NCBI GenBank assembly: GCA_033239525.1
Contig: BSYO01000038.1
Coordinates: forward strand, 7,567,041-7,631,040
Direction: 5' to 3'
Length of the DNA: 64,000 nucleotides
From: Nepenthes gracilis
Taxonomy: Eukaryota; Streptophyta; Magnoliopsida; Caryophyllales; Nepenthaceae
The notes below the pieces were generated by a model. That model saw only the letters and a list, made by a program, of their open reading frames with translations. It was not told where the DNA came from and searched no databases. This document shows positions 12,300 through 23,789 of this stretch, in pieces. The position numbers and the translations under genes are program-made. Each line of letters starts with the position of its first letter. Within the stretch, counting starts at the first letter, position 1.

Positions 12300-12466
12300 T
12301 TATGCATCTTTGTTTTTGGATATACTCGGAGGGATTCTGCCAATGACATTCTCATCCACTATTTTGTAGTGCCTTGAAAATTTCCTGTGCATAAAGCTGA
12401 CAATCCGATCCACCGGTTCTCCATATTTGTTGTACAAGGCAGGAATTGTGATAGAGATAATGGCAC
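12300..12466 (-). CDS. RTNLB: reticulon-like protein, exon 5 (last, with stop)
   Basis: This exon encodes residues 178-232. It starts after a 'ttcttcacag' acceptor. With the single G left by exon 4 it forms GGT (Gly) and reads GAIISITIPALYNKYGEPVD, then HYKIVDENVIGRIPPS, and ends SKNKDA. This is the second half of the second membrane hairpin and the cytosolic tail of plant reticulons. The last five residues KNKDA fit the KxKxx form of an ER retrieval signal. It is separated from exon 4 by 15.7 kb. Exon phase and family match both support the join. An EST or RNA-seq read across the two exons would settle whether the gene is still spliced correctly. Confidence 0.85.
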
Positions 12467-13099
12467 CTGTGAAGAATTTCAAAAGCCAAATATGTCAAGT
12501 GAAGGCAGTGCAAAAGAAAAACAAAAGCAACTGTTTCGAAAAAAGCCAATATCACAGAGAACAAAAAAGCAGCCAAAGAAAAAATGGAAAGCCTCACAGA
12601 TCAAATGTAACTTGCAAAACCTTTCACTTCTTTGAAAACAGCAAGAAAGCACTTTACACTGTGCTCTCATGGAAACTCAACCTAGACTTGCTGACTGCCT
12701 AGATAAGGCAACGGATGCAGCATGCTGTGTACAACTACAAAGAGACATTTGCTCTGGTAAGCAGAGTCCAACTCCTTAGAATATTTACGTTGAAAATATG
12801 GATGAGAGATCAAGAGCAAAGAAGAGAATAGGCAACAACATTGTGGATATGGTCTCTTCATTGTCTATTCACTACCAGTATGATAGAAGTTACAACCATG
12901 CAGCAAAGGATCAGTGGAGGCAATAGACTGGCCAAATTCCCACGATAGCCTAATGTTTACTTAAATCTAATGCTACTATTCTTGTATAACTGAAGTCAAC
13001 CAAGCCTAATCAAGCTAAACCATATTCCACTAAGTAGAGTTAGCTATATAGATTTTTTCACCATTCATATATGCTACTACCTCTGTTAGCTTCAAATGT

Positions 13100-13312
13100 G
13101 TAAAGTCATGTCATGCTTGATGGTTTCCCTCAAACCCTTTTCTGATCTTCTTCCGCCTATTCTATAGTAGCATCTTCCAAGCCCTAACATCTTCAACTAG
13201 GTGCACAAAGTGGTCTTCACTTCACATAACCAAACCCCTTCAAACATGCCTCTCACTTTGTCTTGTAATATCACAACAATCCTCGCATATTTATACATTC
13301 ACTCTCTCCTTG
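13100..13312 (-). pseudogene. RTE-type LINE reverse transcriptase C-terminal region, part 1
   Basis: The plus-strand text ('cttccaagccctaacatctt', 'caaacatgcctctcac', 'attcactctctccttg') is the reverse complement of the end of a plant RTE-class LINE reverse transcriptase. It continues across the solo LTR into 15204 onward. No open frame remains. The family call rests on recognised text patterns typical of this LINE, not on a search. Confidence 0.55.
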
Positions 13313-15198
13313 TGCAAATTTCAAGTTTGAATTTTTTTATAAATATGATTTATTAAATTAAAATAATTAAAATTAATATCAAAGGATAAAAAAAATTAGA
13401 TCAACAGCCAAAATTGGATCGGATCATATCGAATTGATGGATGCCTGATCGACATCCGACACGCACCCATGCATGTTCTAGGCAAAGGGGACACACTTGA
13501 CTAGCACCTGAGTGGAGCTTGAGCATGCATTTCAGATTAGACGCACTCAAGGCATACCCGACGGACGCCTGAAGCCCATTGTGGCATAATGCCCGCACTC
13601 GATGCATACTTGATGCAACGCTCGTGCGCTATAGAGTTTAGCCACAACGCCTGACACGCCGGACCAACGCTCGAACGTCACTCTAGTATAAATATGATCC
13701 CCGATTGATTTTTAATCATTTTCTACAAAATTTTGAGAATGGAAAGAGAGGGAGAAGAGAGAGACAGAGAGAGAGAGAAACTCAATTCAAGTGAATCCAA
13801 GCTAGATTTTTGGTAAATTGGAGTCAAAGCAAGTGTATTCAAAGCCTTCCTTCCTTTGTTGCTATTCTTTCCTCACTTCACTAAATATTTCTTGTTTCGA
13901 ATGCTCTTGTATGACATGATTTCAAAGCTAAGATATTTATGTATAACATGCATGTAAAATTCTCCTCATTCTTTTGTAAAAATGCATGAAATTCATATCT
14001 AACCCATGTATATTGTATCACCTAACTGATTTCTGCAGTTTTTCCTTCATCCATGTTCTGAAAATCTAATATAGCGCTCCTATATGTTTGATTTTTCTAC
14101 ACAATATTTCTGCATGTTCTTGAAGTTTATGTAACTGCCCGGCATGCTTGCTAATAAGAAAATACAAGAAATATGTAGAAATTACTAGAGTTTTTATAAG
14201 TATCGGATTATTGTAATAAAGTTAACAGGTGGTATATTATGGCATGCTTTACTGAATTATAGTGGTAATCGATATTCGAACCTATCATCGGCGAGTGAAA
14301 GCGGCATTCGATCCCATCTACAGGGCTACGTATATGACTGCCCACCTACAGGTCTTAAATAGTAACGTACGACCTTTGTTTGTTCAGAAACAAATATAAC
14401 TCGTGTTTTAATTATCCTTTCCTTTAATCAGTGAGACCCCACTAGCCCTTTGTTCCTAAGAATTACATATTTGAGCATAATCTTCTTTGCATGAATTTGA
14501 ATAAGAACATGATAATCAGAGTTTGAAAAAAAAAAATTTGTGCGTAAGTGTTATAGAAATTCATATCATTGCATTTGATTATGATCTATAACCCTTCTAG
14601 CGTGTTTTAACACATGTTATATGTTAAATTATGTAAAATTATATGTCGTACTGAGCTTTTGACTCACTTTTACTTTTATTTTCACAAACCCCTTTCAGTT
14701 GTAAGGCTCAGACACTTGCAGGATAATCAAAATTGAAGGAGAAACTGTTCTTGGGGACTAGGATTAGATTTATGTAATGTTTAATGTTGTATTTAACTTT
14801 CCGAACGGTAGTTTAACGTGCATGTTAATGTGATAATGATTTTGTATAAGAGTTGACATGAGTTCAAGAATGTAGTTTATGTTGTTTATGGTTTGTAAGT
14901 CATATGATGTCGGTTGTCCGATAGTAGATAGCAATGGATTTTAGTTTGAATGGAATTGTGCACTCTAATCTTTGACTTAGATATAACTCCTTACGTAAAG
15001 TCCAACGTTACGGTTTGGTCAGTGTCAAAACCACATGATAACATGGTGATTCGAGTCCTGCGTTCAGGTTATATTATTTTATTTTGATTGATCGAGATAT
15101 CGACGTGAAACTCACATCCAATGTTAATTAGATTACTAATTGGATAATTAACAATGCAAATAATTATTAATGACGGAATCAGGATTTGGGACGTGACA
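13313..15198 (+). mobile_element. Tekay-like solo LTR inserted in the LINE
   Basis: It begins TGCAAATTTC and ends GGGACGTGACA. The 5 bp on both sides are CCTTG (13308-13312 and 15199-15203), a perfect target duplication, and the LINE sequence is continuous when the LTR is removed. Internal marks are a TATA-like 'tataaatatgatcc' near 13689, a GA-rich tract (13740-13780), and 'gagcttttgactcac' near 14652. There is no internal region, so it is a solo LTR of about 1.9 kb. The copies at 1-1520, 3880-5669 and 57529-59418 share the layout. Confidence 0.8.
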
Positions 15199-15203
15199 CC
15201 TTG

Positions 15204-15720
15204 TATAATCGTACATCCATATGAATATCATCTCCCTATAGCCATTGTTTGAACTTGATGGTACCTAAAACTACCCAAGCAACTTCAAACATGCCTCTCA
15301 CTCTTTGCCTTTTATTGATACCACAATCTCTGGATATTTATAGATTCTATCTCTTCTCATATGATAGCACAACCATATAAACATCATTTCCTACATAGTC
15401 ATCCTTTGAACATGATGGTACCTAAAACTACCTTACACTCATCTCTATACTACATAGTTAGCCTAATATCAGCTTATAGTTTTCACATTACGTTTAAATG
15501 ATGTCCTTTGATCACAAAAAACCCTAAAGCACTTCTCCAATTCAACAAATCGATTTGATTCTATGAGTTATACCACATAAATTGGCCCTCTTTTAAAACA
15601 CCAACCCAAGATATTTGAAATAGCTCCTCTTTGGTAGTCTTTTAGTCTCCTCCTTCACTTTGCCCATTTACTCTTTGTTTCTACTAAACTTGCATCCTAT
15701 GTATTATGCCTTCATTCTAC
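15204..15720 (-). pseudogene. RTE-type LINE reverse transcriptase C-terminal region, part 2
   Basis: Continuation of the minus-strand LINE remnant: 'tataatcgtacatccatat', 'gaacttgatggtacctaaaa', 'cactcatctctatactacat', 'aagcacttctccaattcaac', typical of the reverse-complemented end of RTE reverse transcriptase. Stops and small gaps abound. Part of it is duplicated in tandem. Confidence 0.6.
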
Positions 15721-18400
15721 AAATTATAAAGTTTATGAAATTTTACAATTTTAATAGTATCTAAAATAACTATGAAATGTTATATTTTCCTTCCGTTATT
15801 TCCTTATTTCAAACCGTCATTAATTAAAATTTTACATTTGTTTTTTAGTTACCAAGGAGTATGGTGTCTATATAAGGATCCTACTTTTATTATTTGAAAA
15901 ATCATGATCAATTGAGTTATTACTAAGAGATTGTATTTCTCCTTTCCCCTATTCTCTACTTCTCCCCTTTCCATCTCTCTCTATTATGTCATTTATCATG
16001 TCCTTAATATTGAATGTGCTTAGTCCATTCTTCCATACCCAAAGCAAAAAGGATGGAGGCTTAACCCCATCATAATTAAAAAAAAAAAAAATTGCCACCC
16101 TCCAATGTGTGAGCCTTAACATAAATTACGACTACATCATATTTATTTTAGACAATTTATGCAAATGAGACTACTTACCTATCCAAATTTCAATATGAGT
16201 TCTCCATGATTGTACTATAAATTCCACAAATCAACAAACAACATTGTCAAGATCTTCCATCTTTTCAAAAATTCCTCCATCAAACACCTTAGCAATAGAT
16301 AAGATTTTATAATAGACTTGGCATGAATCCAATTTGGTTCTCTGATACCTTCATATCCTGCATTGGCCACCTTTTTACTATCCTTTTTTGTAGCATCATT
16401 GCCTGACCTACTTCGTGCAAAACATACAGTGCAATCTGATAGCAATTACCATAAAAATCTCATACATTATATCTTGGCTGTATTTTTTCCTTTATTATTT
16501 GCTTCAAATAGTTTTATTCTCTATATAAACTGTAAATGTTTTTTTTTTCTCAAATTGTCCTGTCCATGAGGCAGATTTCTAGAACCCTATAATGTCCAAG
16601 CTGATTGGTACTTATCAAACAAACATTAGAGTGATAAACCCTTCCCCCAAAATAAAGAAGAAAGTGAAAAGCAAGATCACCATTAAATGGTTACATCAAG
16701 ACTGAAGTTTATATATTCACAAATTTAGAGATTTGTCATATTAGATTCAATTGCTTTAGAATTGAAGATATGAATACAAATATTTCTTTAATTACACTTG
16801 AGGTTTATTTAGGGTTGAATATTTAGACAATACTATACTAGTAATTATGTGCGTGTCAAATACATATTGAAACTGCCCAGATATAACATTCAAGGAAAAT
16901 TTGAGCAAGGGGAGGATACTACCTACAATAGAGCTGAATAAAAGTGACAAATCCATCTAATGACCCTCAGTGAGAAAAGACTTTGTCTCATTTATATTAA
17001 TCTTACAAGTATCCCCCGTTAGAAAACTCCAATAGGAAAAACGAAGCCATTGACTCAGCAATCCATACTTTAACTAGGTTCATTCACTACCAAATACTTG
17101 GGCACACCACAAACTTACAAAACTACATCTCTTAGAAGGCTCTCAAAGTTGCAAATTCAAGTTGTATCTTAACCTGTCATGTTTTCTTTAGCTTGCCTAT
17201 TTGGAGTAACACTAAGTAGCCGTAGGAATTTGATAATTTTTCTAGTTTTGCATTGGTTCAAAATAGTTCCTGATTTCTTAGCAAGTATTTTTATGTAAAA
17301 ATGTAATACTTTAATTCTCTCTCTATCACTATTAACAAGATTCCTACCAAAGAGAAGCAAAAATAATAGGCAGGCTGAGACCTAGGCAAATGGGCACATC
17401 TGACGGTCATATGGTTACTTCTTTTTGTGACAGAGTAAAAGTGCAACTACCCCAATTAATGAATCAACAAAAAATCATCTCTAATTTCAAATGTAATTAA
17501 GCTAGAGCATGATGGTGACACTTGATGCAACAGTAAAATTATTCTATAGTGATTTTGAAATCACACACTTAAGTATAAAAAATAAACTCCCTGCATTATA
17601 ATATTCTGATAGCATATATCTACCCCTAGGACTCGTTATCGAAGATAATACAAAAACTATATGATAGCACACGGTTCCTAATAAGATTCCCACCAATTGT
17701 GATTCCTTAATTATTGGAATTGAAATTGGACCATCACCTCTAATTTGAATCAACAACCTAGGGAGGCAATAGTAGGAAACATGCATTGAAGGTACATCGT
17801 TCAAAAGTCAACAAGCATATGTAACTGTGATTTCCCATCACTTGTCAAACATGGTATAAGTTTGAGATCAGTTTAAAAGCCTAAAGTAAAGGCTCACTGA
17901 GTTACAAGATTTGTGTTATGGGGCATGCAACCAAGTACAGGTTTGCAAAATTGTTTTATCAATCATAAAGGGTAGTCATTGCAAACAGCAATCTAGGATG
18001 TGGCACGTTGGACTAAGGACAGGGAGTCGAATAACCATGGGCTCACCCCTTAGCTACAGACACTTCTATATTTTCTGGCTTCAATTGATTACAGGGCCCA
18101 AAAGACTTGGTTTCCAAGTGGTTTAGGGTCAAACCGATAAATTGGTATCAAAGCCTTTTCTATTCGTGGTGTGTTGAACAAATTAATATCTATTGTGCAT
18201 TCATCGTTTGAAAAACAATAAATTTGTGAGTATTTGAACCCGAGTATCCGAGTAAGAGTAGAATATTTGATGGAAGAACTAGAGATCTTTTTTAACAACT
18301 TCTTTGCATGTGTTACCAAGGAGTGAGGACAGTGAGTGGTATTCAAATCCCATGGTGTTGAATCTAGGCTCTAACTAGGATTTGAATGGGGGGAAATAGT
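15721..18400. other. AT-rich intron sequence, no gene seen
   Basis: No coding or RNA gene is recognised. A run of A lies at 16078-16090. Near 18141 the string TGGTATCAAAGCC resembles a tRNA-iMet primer site, but I could not find a paired LTR. Confidence 0.5.
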
Positions 18401-21160
18401 TAAACTCTTCACCAATATAAATGTACGAAAATTAAGAGAAGTTTATTAGACCAAGGTCGAAAAGATTGAAAAAATAAGTCATTCGCAACCACTGATGAAG
18501 GATTCCCCTAGGGAAGATAGGGCTAAGCAGAGCGAAAACGATTTATGGCTATCCCAGACTGCGCTCCAGAAGAAGTGGCCTACGTGAAGGGCAGGCACTC
18601 TTGTGTTTTAACCTCACTATACTATTCGTGGCCAAATAATGTGAGCGCTTCAACACTATACGGCTTATTGGTGTCACTCTATCTTGCTGGAAGCCTGCAG
18701 GGGAAGTCCTTGCTTCACATCCGATAATGCTTTTTCTTCTTTCTTTTTCTTTTCCGGTATGCCGCTCTCTTTGCTCGCAGAGCAAATGAATACCAACTCC
18801 CTTGTTACTTATTGCCCTATTCACTCTTGTTCAAGCTATCCAATAGCAAATCTCTCATCTCCTTAAGCACGGTAGTAAACTCTCTTCAAACAAGAAAAGG
18901 CTGGATCAATTACTTCACTAGGATCGGCCTTTACAGTCAGTTCATCCAAAGCCACAGTGCCTACTGCAACAACTCAAATCGATTTTTGGGAAGTATCATG
19001 ATCATCCAATAAGAAGGCTTTTAATTTTTTCAAATGTTTTTGAGGGGGCGGTCTGCTGCGATGGAGTCTTTTCATTTGAAGCGAACCTTTCCCTAGAAGG
19101 GAAGGCGTGAATCCTCGATCCTAGCTAGTTTGGGCCCAATTGAACGCTCGAGTATAGATATTCTATGCTCATGTGAACGGCCGAGGCATCCAATTTGACC
19201 TATGGACAAATATGCAAGTATACGTTTTATGCTTGTTTGAGTAACAATTATAGCTTCCATATCTATTTATTTGCGATTATTTCCCTGATAAAGAAAGAGT
19301 CAAAGAAAAGGGAGTCAAGCAAAGCATAGTGAGGAAGGAGGGGAAGAATGACTAGAGAAAGGCTTAAGTTCAAACAAAAAAGGATGAACCAGTGAAACAC
19401 TTTTACATAAGGAAGAAGGGGCCGGCATAAAGAAGTTAACAAGAAGAACATCAAATCTTTCTCTCTTTCCAAAACAATTTAGTTGGGGCTCAGGCCCCAC
19501 ACACAGACCGAAAAGTTGAGCTCCTTGCTAAGCATCTATTAGAAAAATATCCCTCGGTATTTCGCTTTACAACTCATAATTATATTTTTTATTTGGTTTA
19601 TTCCAAAATGAATCCCTCTCTTTCCCTACCTTCACCTAATTCACCACCATTCATGACCACAACAAATCAAAAACCATAATTCCTTGCAATGGACAGTTGC
19701 AACTCCGAAAAGGGGAATCTAATACATTTTTTCTTACCCGTAGATCTAAAAGGATCTTTCCATAGGCCTGACCAGGTTTGTCCACGAACAAAGGTTTCGT
19801 TTTTCTCCGGTAAGCAACTAGGGAAGCATTTATTCCCAAGTGATAGGGCTTGGAGTTCAGATGGATGCCTTAGTCCACTCTGAGATAGAATTGAAAGCTA
19901 AGCAATGGGAATTCTAAAGATTCCCTAAGGAAAAATATATATGTTTCCTACGTTACCAATAATATGTATAAGCGGAAGTATTGATGTAATTTCAAATCAT
20001 CCACACTAACAATCCATCATTTTCCTCCAAAAGGAGATTTTAGTAAATAACTAAATATAATACTTGAACTAAGGATCAAGTTGGTATGAACCCTGTAGAC
20101 CATCCCCATGGGGGTGGTGAAAGGAGGGCCCAAATTTTTAGAAATCGAACGGATTCGGTCTTATACATGGGCAAGAAAAGTAATCGTGTCCTATCTCGCA
20201 ATCATCAATAGATTCACATGATGTTGGAAAGGATGAAGTTTAGCCAACTTTTGAATATATGCTCCCTTTTAAGCCCAAGAAGCAGGAAAGACCTTACCAT
20301 GTAACTAAAGAAGACTCCTTCCCATCTAAGTAAAGAATAAGCCTTCCACAGCAGTAGGAAGACCTAACCAGTAAATAATGTAGCAATTTGATCTTATCTT
20401 GTTCACCGAAGCTCATGATTTGACTTGAGATCTTCTACATTGCATTATACACCTCATGTGGATCTAGCTTTTAACAGCATAGAACCTATTCCATCGTGGA
20501 GAACAGGCCATTCAACAAGGATATTCTGAAATTGCTGAGGCTTGGTTCGAAGCACCCGAGGTGTGAAGAGACCTCGTACTAAATAAGGAGCATAAACTGA
20601 AACATTATGAAACTACAAAAATAGTTATTAAATTGTTAACATTGTATAAAAACATTCCTGCTTTTTTTACTTGTTACTAGATGACTAACCACTTCCTTAA
20701 ACTGAAAAAACAAAAACAAAAAAAAAAGGATTCCAAGGGTCATATACATATATAGGTAGGGATATCCATCTATATTGAATTGTAGATACAATCGCAAATC
20801 TCTTATCTTTAAGTTATCACATATCAGCTGTAGCATATTTGTACTAACTAGAATTCCAATAATTTGAAAAAGAATTTTGTAGTTTACTCAGAAAAAAATT
20901 ATCATTGTCAATCTGAATAAGAATTATCATTGTCAATCTGAATTCTGCCAAAGAACGAGAAAGCAGGAGAGTTGTCAGCGATGAGCTTTGTTCCTAGCGT
21001 AGGTTGAACTCCTTCTTTCTTAGCGCATCCTTCTTAGTGCAAGAGGACATGCTCTTAGAAGATTTGAAACATAACCGCCCTTGCTGAGCTCCTTTGTTTT
21101 GTAAAGTGCAAAAGCTAAAGCGCTATATAGAGCTCTTTTGAAATCTCATTAATGGTTATT
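18401..21160. other. organelle-like intergenic DNA, no intact gene
   Basis: Base composition rises and becomes more even than in the flanking intron, and the texture resembles plant mitochondrial intergenic DNA. It runs directly into the plastid gene fragments at 21163 onward. No complete organelle gene, rRNA or tRNA is recognised. A 23-24 bp unit 'agaattatcattgtcaatc' occurs twice at 20893-20942. Mitochondrial origin is inference only. Confidence 0.35.
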
Positions 21161-21162
21161 TT

Positions 21163-21206
21163 ATTTCTACACGTCTTTTTTTAGGAGGTCAATAGCCATT
21201 ATGTGG
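21163..21206 (-). pseudogene. rps11: plastid rps11 3' end, first copy
   Basis: The minus strand reads the last codons of plastid ribosomal protein S11 ('ATGGCTATTGACCTCCTAAA' and a following KKDV-like end). The same 3' end occurs again at 21300. It stops abruptly after about 44 bp, so it is only a scrap. Confidence 0.55.
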
Positions 21207-21299
21207 CAGCAGCTTCATCTTCCACTTCTGCTCTTTCCTTTATTTGATTACTATTTCATAAATATAGAGCATAAAACAAAAAAGTAAGGGCATTAGGGC

Positions 21300-21497
21300 C
21301 TACACACGTCTTTTTTTTAGGAGGTTTATAGTCGTGGCATAGGGGTTACATCATGTACGAAACTTAGTAGTACACCACTTCTACGAATAGCTCATAATGT
21401 TGCATCTCTTCCAAGACTAGGACCCTTTATCATATCATGAGTTCTACTCGTTGCATACCTTGATCAACGACTGTACGAGTAGCTCCAATGCTATCAT
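21300..21497 (-). pseudogene. rps11: plastid rps11 C-terminal fragment, second copy
   Basis: The minus strand gives RTVVDQGMQRVELMI, then, after a one-base slip, LGRDATL, AIRRSGVLL, and DVTPMP. This is the conserved C-terminal third of plastid ribosomal protein S11, a 30S subunit protein. A frameshift and stops break it. It cannot be translated usefully in the nucleus. Confidence 0.8.
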
Positions 21498-21565
21498 CTT
21501 TCCTTCTGATTCTAATTTGGAAACAACTATCTCGGTTGGACCCTTTCCTTTCATAGTGGCTTAGT

Positions 21566-21690
21566 CACAAAAACCACATCTTCAAAATTATAACCTTCCC
21601 ATGACATATAAGCTAATAATACGTTTTTTTCCCAAAGCGAGTTCACCGCCATCTGTAGCAGCACCATCCGATAAAATTTGTTCCCTTTTA
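21566..21690 (-). pseudogene. rpoB: plastid rpoB fragment
   Basis: The minus strand reads [16 protein letters not shown] and, one base shifted, [17 protein letters not shown]. This is a conserved block of the plastid-encoded RNA polymerase beta subunit. Only about 40 codons remain. It abuts the atpB fragment at about 21695 without spacer, an order not found in plastid genomes. Confidence 0.8.
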
Positions 21691-21697
21691 ATGCATT

Positions 21698-21872
21698 TAC
21701 TGGGGCTAAAAGATCTACCACTTTAATTCGTGTTTCAAAAATAAATAATTTTGTATCTAACTGTATAAAGGAGGGCTCAGATCTATGAATAGAAGATGTC
21801 GTGCGAGTATTGACAGAACCTAAATTATCAACAGGCTCAAAAGTACATTAAAAATTCGTCCGAGTGTTGCTC
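21698..21872 (-). pseudogene. atpB: plastid atpB fragment
   Basis: The minus strand reads [10 protein letters not shown], then [20 protein letters not shown], then [20 protein letters not shown] and LLAP. This is the region ahead of the nucleotide-binding P-loop of the plastid ATP synthase beta subunit. About 57 codons survive with one small slip near 21845. The fragment is too short to function. Confidence 0.85.
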
Positions 21873-22029
21873 CGCAGAATACTTAAGTTGGCAGAGCTTA
21901 TCTATAGAAGGCTTCCAAGCAAATGAAGGAGTGGGCAGATCAGTGACTTGGCTTTGGGGTGGTTTCTCCGTGGACAATGCCACCATTCAAGAAGTTTGAC
22001 CCCTCCCTCTAATTTTTTTTCTTTTTTAG

Positions 22030-22197
22030 ACAAATAGAAGCATGACGACGAGCAATGACACGAAATGCACATCGTGGTAGAAAAATATGGATACGTATTT
22101 TTCTAGACAAACCAGTTACAGTAAGACCTACGGAAACACACATGGGTTCGAGGAAAGGATCCCCCGAATATTGGGTAGCTGTTGTCAGATCCACCAA
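22030..22197 (+). pseudogene. rpl16: plastid rpl16 exon 2 fragment
   Basis: The plus strand reads [19 protein letters not shown], then [20 protein letters not shown], then EYWVAVV. This is the conserved part of ribosomal protein L16 of the plastid 50S subunit. The residue choices fit the plastid rather than the mitochondrial form. It is in the opposite orientation to the neighbouring rps11, rpoB and atpB pieces. Stop codons flank it. Confidence 0.8.
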
Positions 22198-22912
22198 GAT
22201 AAAAAGATTATAGATGCAAAATATAGAAGGGGAATAAATGTTTTCTTTTTTGCCATTTTTTTTTTCATGTATAAATTGTTAAAAAATCCAAGTAGGCTCA
22301 CAAAGCAAGTGGATTATGATCAAATACTCTCTAGGTCGTCTCAGACCTTACGATTGGCATTTATCTCCAAAATATTTGAATAAGTGATTGCCTAATAATG
22401 AGTAAGGAATATCCGTTTTTCTGCTAAATAAGATGTATTGAACTCGAAAAAGGTAGCAGTCGTTAGGTTGAGAAGTGGAGAAGTAAAAAGGCTAATGCCA
22501 ATTGAAAGCTAACTAGTTCTGTCAACTCCAAACAAATGCATAGTCTTGTTGCTTGTTGGCAGGTAGCACCATGTAAGGTTCTATGGATTATGGAAAAGAA
22601 TAAGACATGTATTTGGACATTTTCTTTCAACTCCACAATATTGTATTTATCTATTTAATATAACAATAACATTCCCGAATTGGATCCCAAATTGACGGGT
22701 TAGTGTGAGCTTATCCATGCGGTTATGGGTTGGATGGTACGATTCTTCTTTTCGTTCCTACAGCTGTGACAAGAGAGCTTGATTATCCAATAGCAGGTGC
22801 TACTTTTTGAGGATAGGGGGCCCATTTTTAGCTTTGAAGTAAAACACTTTTATTCTATATATAGGAGATAGCCACTTACTAATTCCATTTCACACGTTTT
22901 AAAAAAATTGAA

Positions 22913-22992
22913 ATGATTGAAGTTTTTCTTTTTGAATCGTCTTAGATCTGATTCCTATTACTTTGGCTGGATTATCCTTTGCAGTCGGAGTT
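22913..22992 (+). pseudogene. petG: plastid petG fragment (frameshifted)
   Basis: ATG at 22913 starts MIEVFLF. After one lost base the frame resumes LIPITLAGL. This is the single-helix subunit V (PetG) of the cytochrome b6f complex, normally 37 aa. Homology fades after about 27 codons. Confidence 0.75.
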
Positions 22993-23144
22993 TGATAGAT
23001 ATGGTTCAAGAAAAACAAAACCGCTAAAGTCATAATAACGAAAGTTTCGTAAGGTAAGGGGACTGGAGCAAGCTACTATGAGAAGGAATTGGAATATAAT
23101 AATATTGATTCATACAAGAAAAAAAGATTTTCTATTGATTTAGG

Positions 23145-23360
23145 AAAAATTGGATCTAGAAATAGAAGAAACTTATGAAATGAAGAGCACTAAAAAAGGA
23201 TTTAGCGACGAAGATCCTTCTCGTTTGCTTTTTTCGGAAGAAAAGGAGGATCTAGCCCAAATTGATGAAAAGAAAAAAATACAAGTGAATGGAAAGAACA
23301 AAAGAAAGAAAGAATTCCAATTTCACTTAAAAGAAACAGACTGTCTACTTCCACAGTGAA
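23145..23360 (+). pseudogene. ycf1: plastid ycf1 (tic214) fragment
   Basis: An open plus-strand stretch has acidic and lysine-rich text: [19 protein letters not shown], then [20 protein letters not shown]. This matches the N-terminal hydrophilic segment of plastid Ycf1. It is about 70 codons of a normally very long protein, so it is only a remnant. Confidence 0.7.
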
Positions 23361-23685
23361 GCTTTCGACCACTGCTTTGAAAGCAAACCAAAACAATATC
23401 TATATCTTAACTTTTTGAATAAGAGAATGAAAAAAAGCTGAAAGATTCTACGGAGTCCGTGAAAAAAAGAAAAGTTGAGGGCTATGTTTGATCAACTAAC
23501 CCGAGCTTCTTTCCCAACTGGTTGAATTGAATCAAATAGGCTTTTTTTTTTTTTTTTAACTAAGTGGTAGAGTCACACCCTTTAAATTGAAAGTCCCTAA
23601 GAATGGATCCCCAGGACACCATTTGGCAAGATCAGGAAAATTGGGTCTCTACGATGAGGACAATGAAGAGTTCGCTAGCTTTAAC

Positions 23686-23786
23686 CACCAACTTCGAAGA
23701 ACGTCTTGAGATTCAAACAATTGCAGATAATATGACTAGTAAATACGTTCCTCCTCATGTCAACATATTTTACTGCACTGATCGTG
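23686..23786 (+). pseudogene. petB: plastid petB exon 2 start fragment
   Basis: The plus strand reads [20 protein letters not shown] followed by PHVNIFYC, the beginning of the second exon of cytochrome b6. Homology stops after about 30 codons. The longer open frame around it (23603-23917) is a chance extension and is not a gene on its own. Confidence 0.85.
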
Positions 23787-23789
23787 ACA

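Noticed and set aside
18138..18155. Primer-binding-site-like TGGTATCAAAGCC
   Set aside because: No LTR pair or terminal CA at the right place was found, so it may be chance or a lost element.
18545..18866. Overlapping ORFs of 60-91 codons on both strands
   Set aside because: No known motif, both strands equally open, and they lie in the organelle-like non-coding block.
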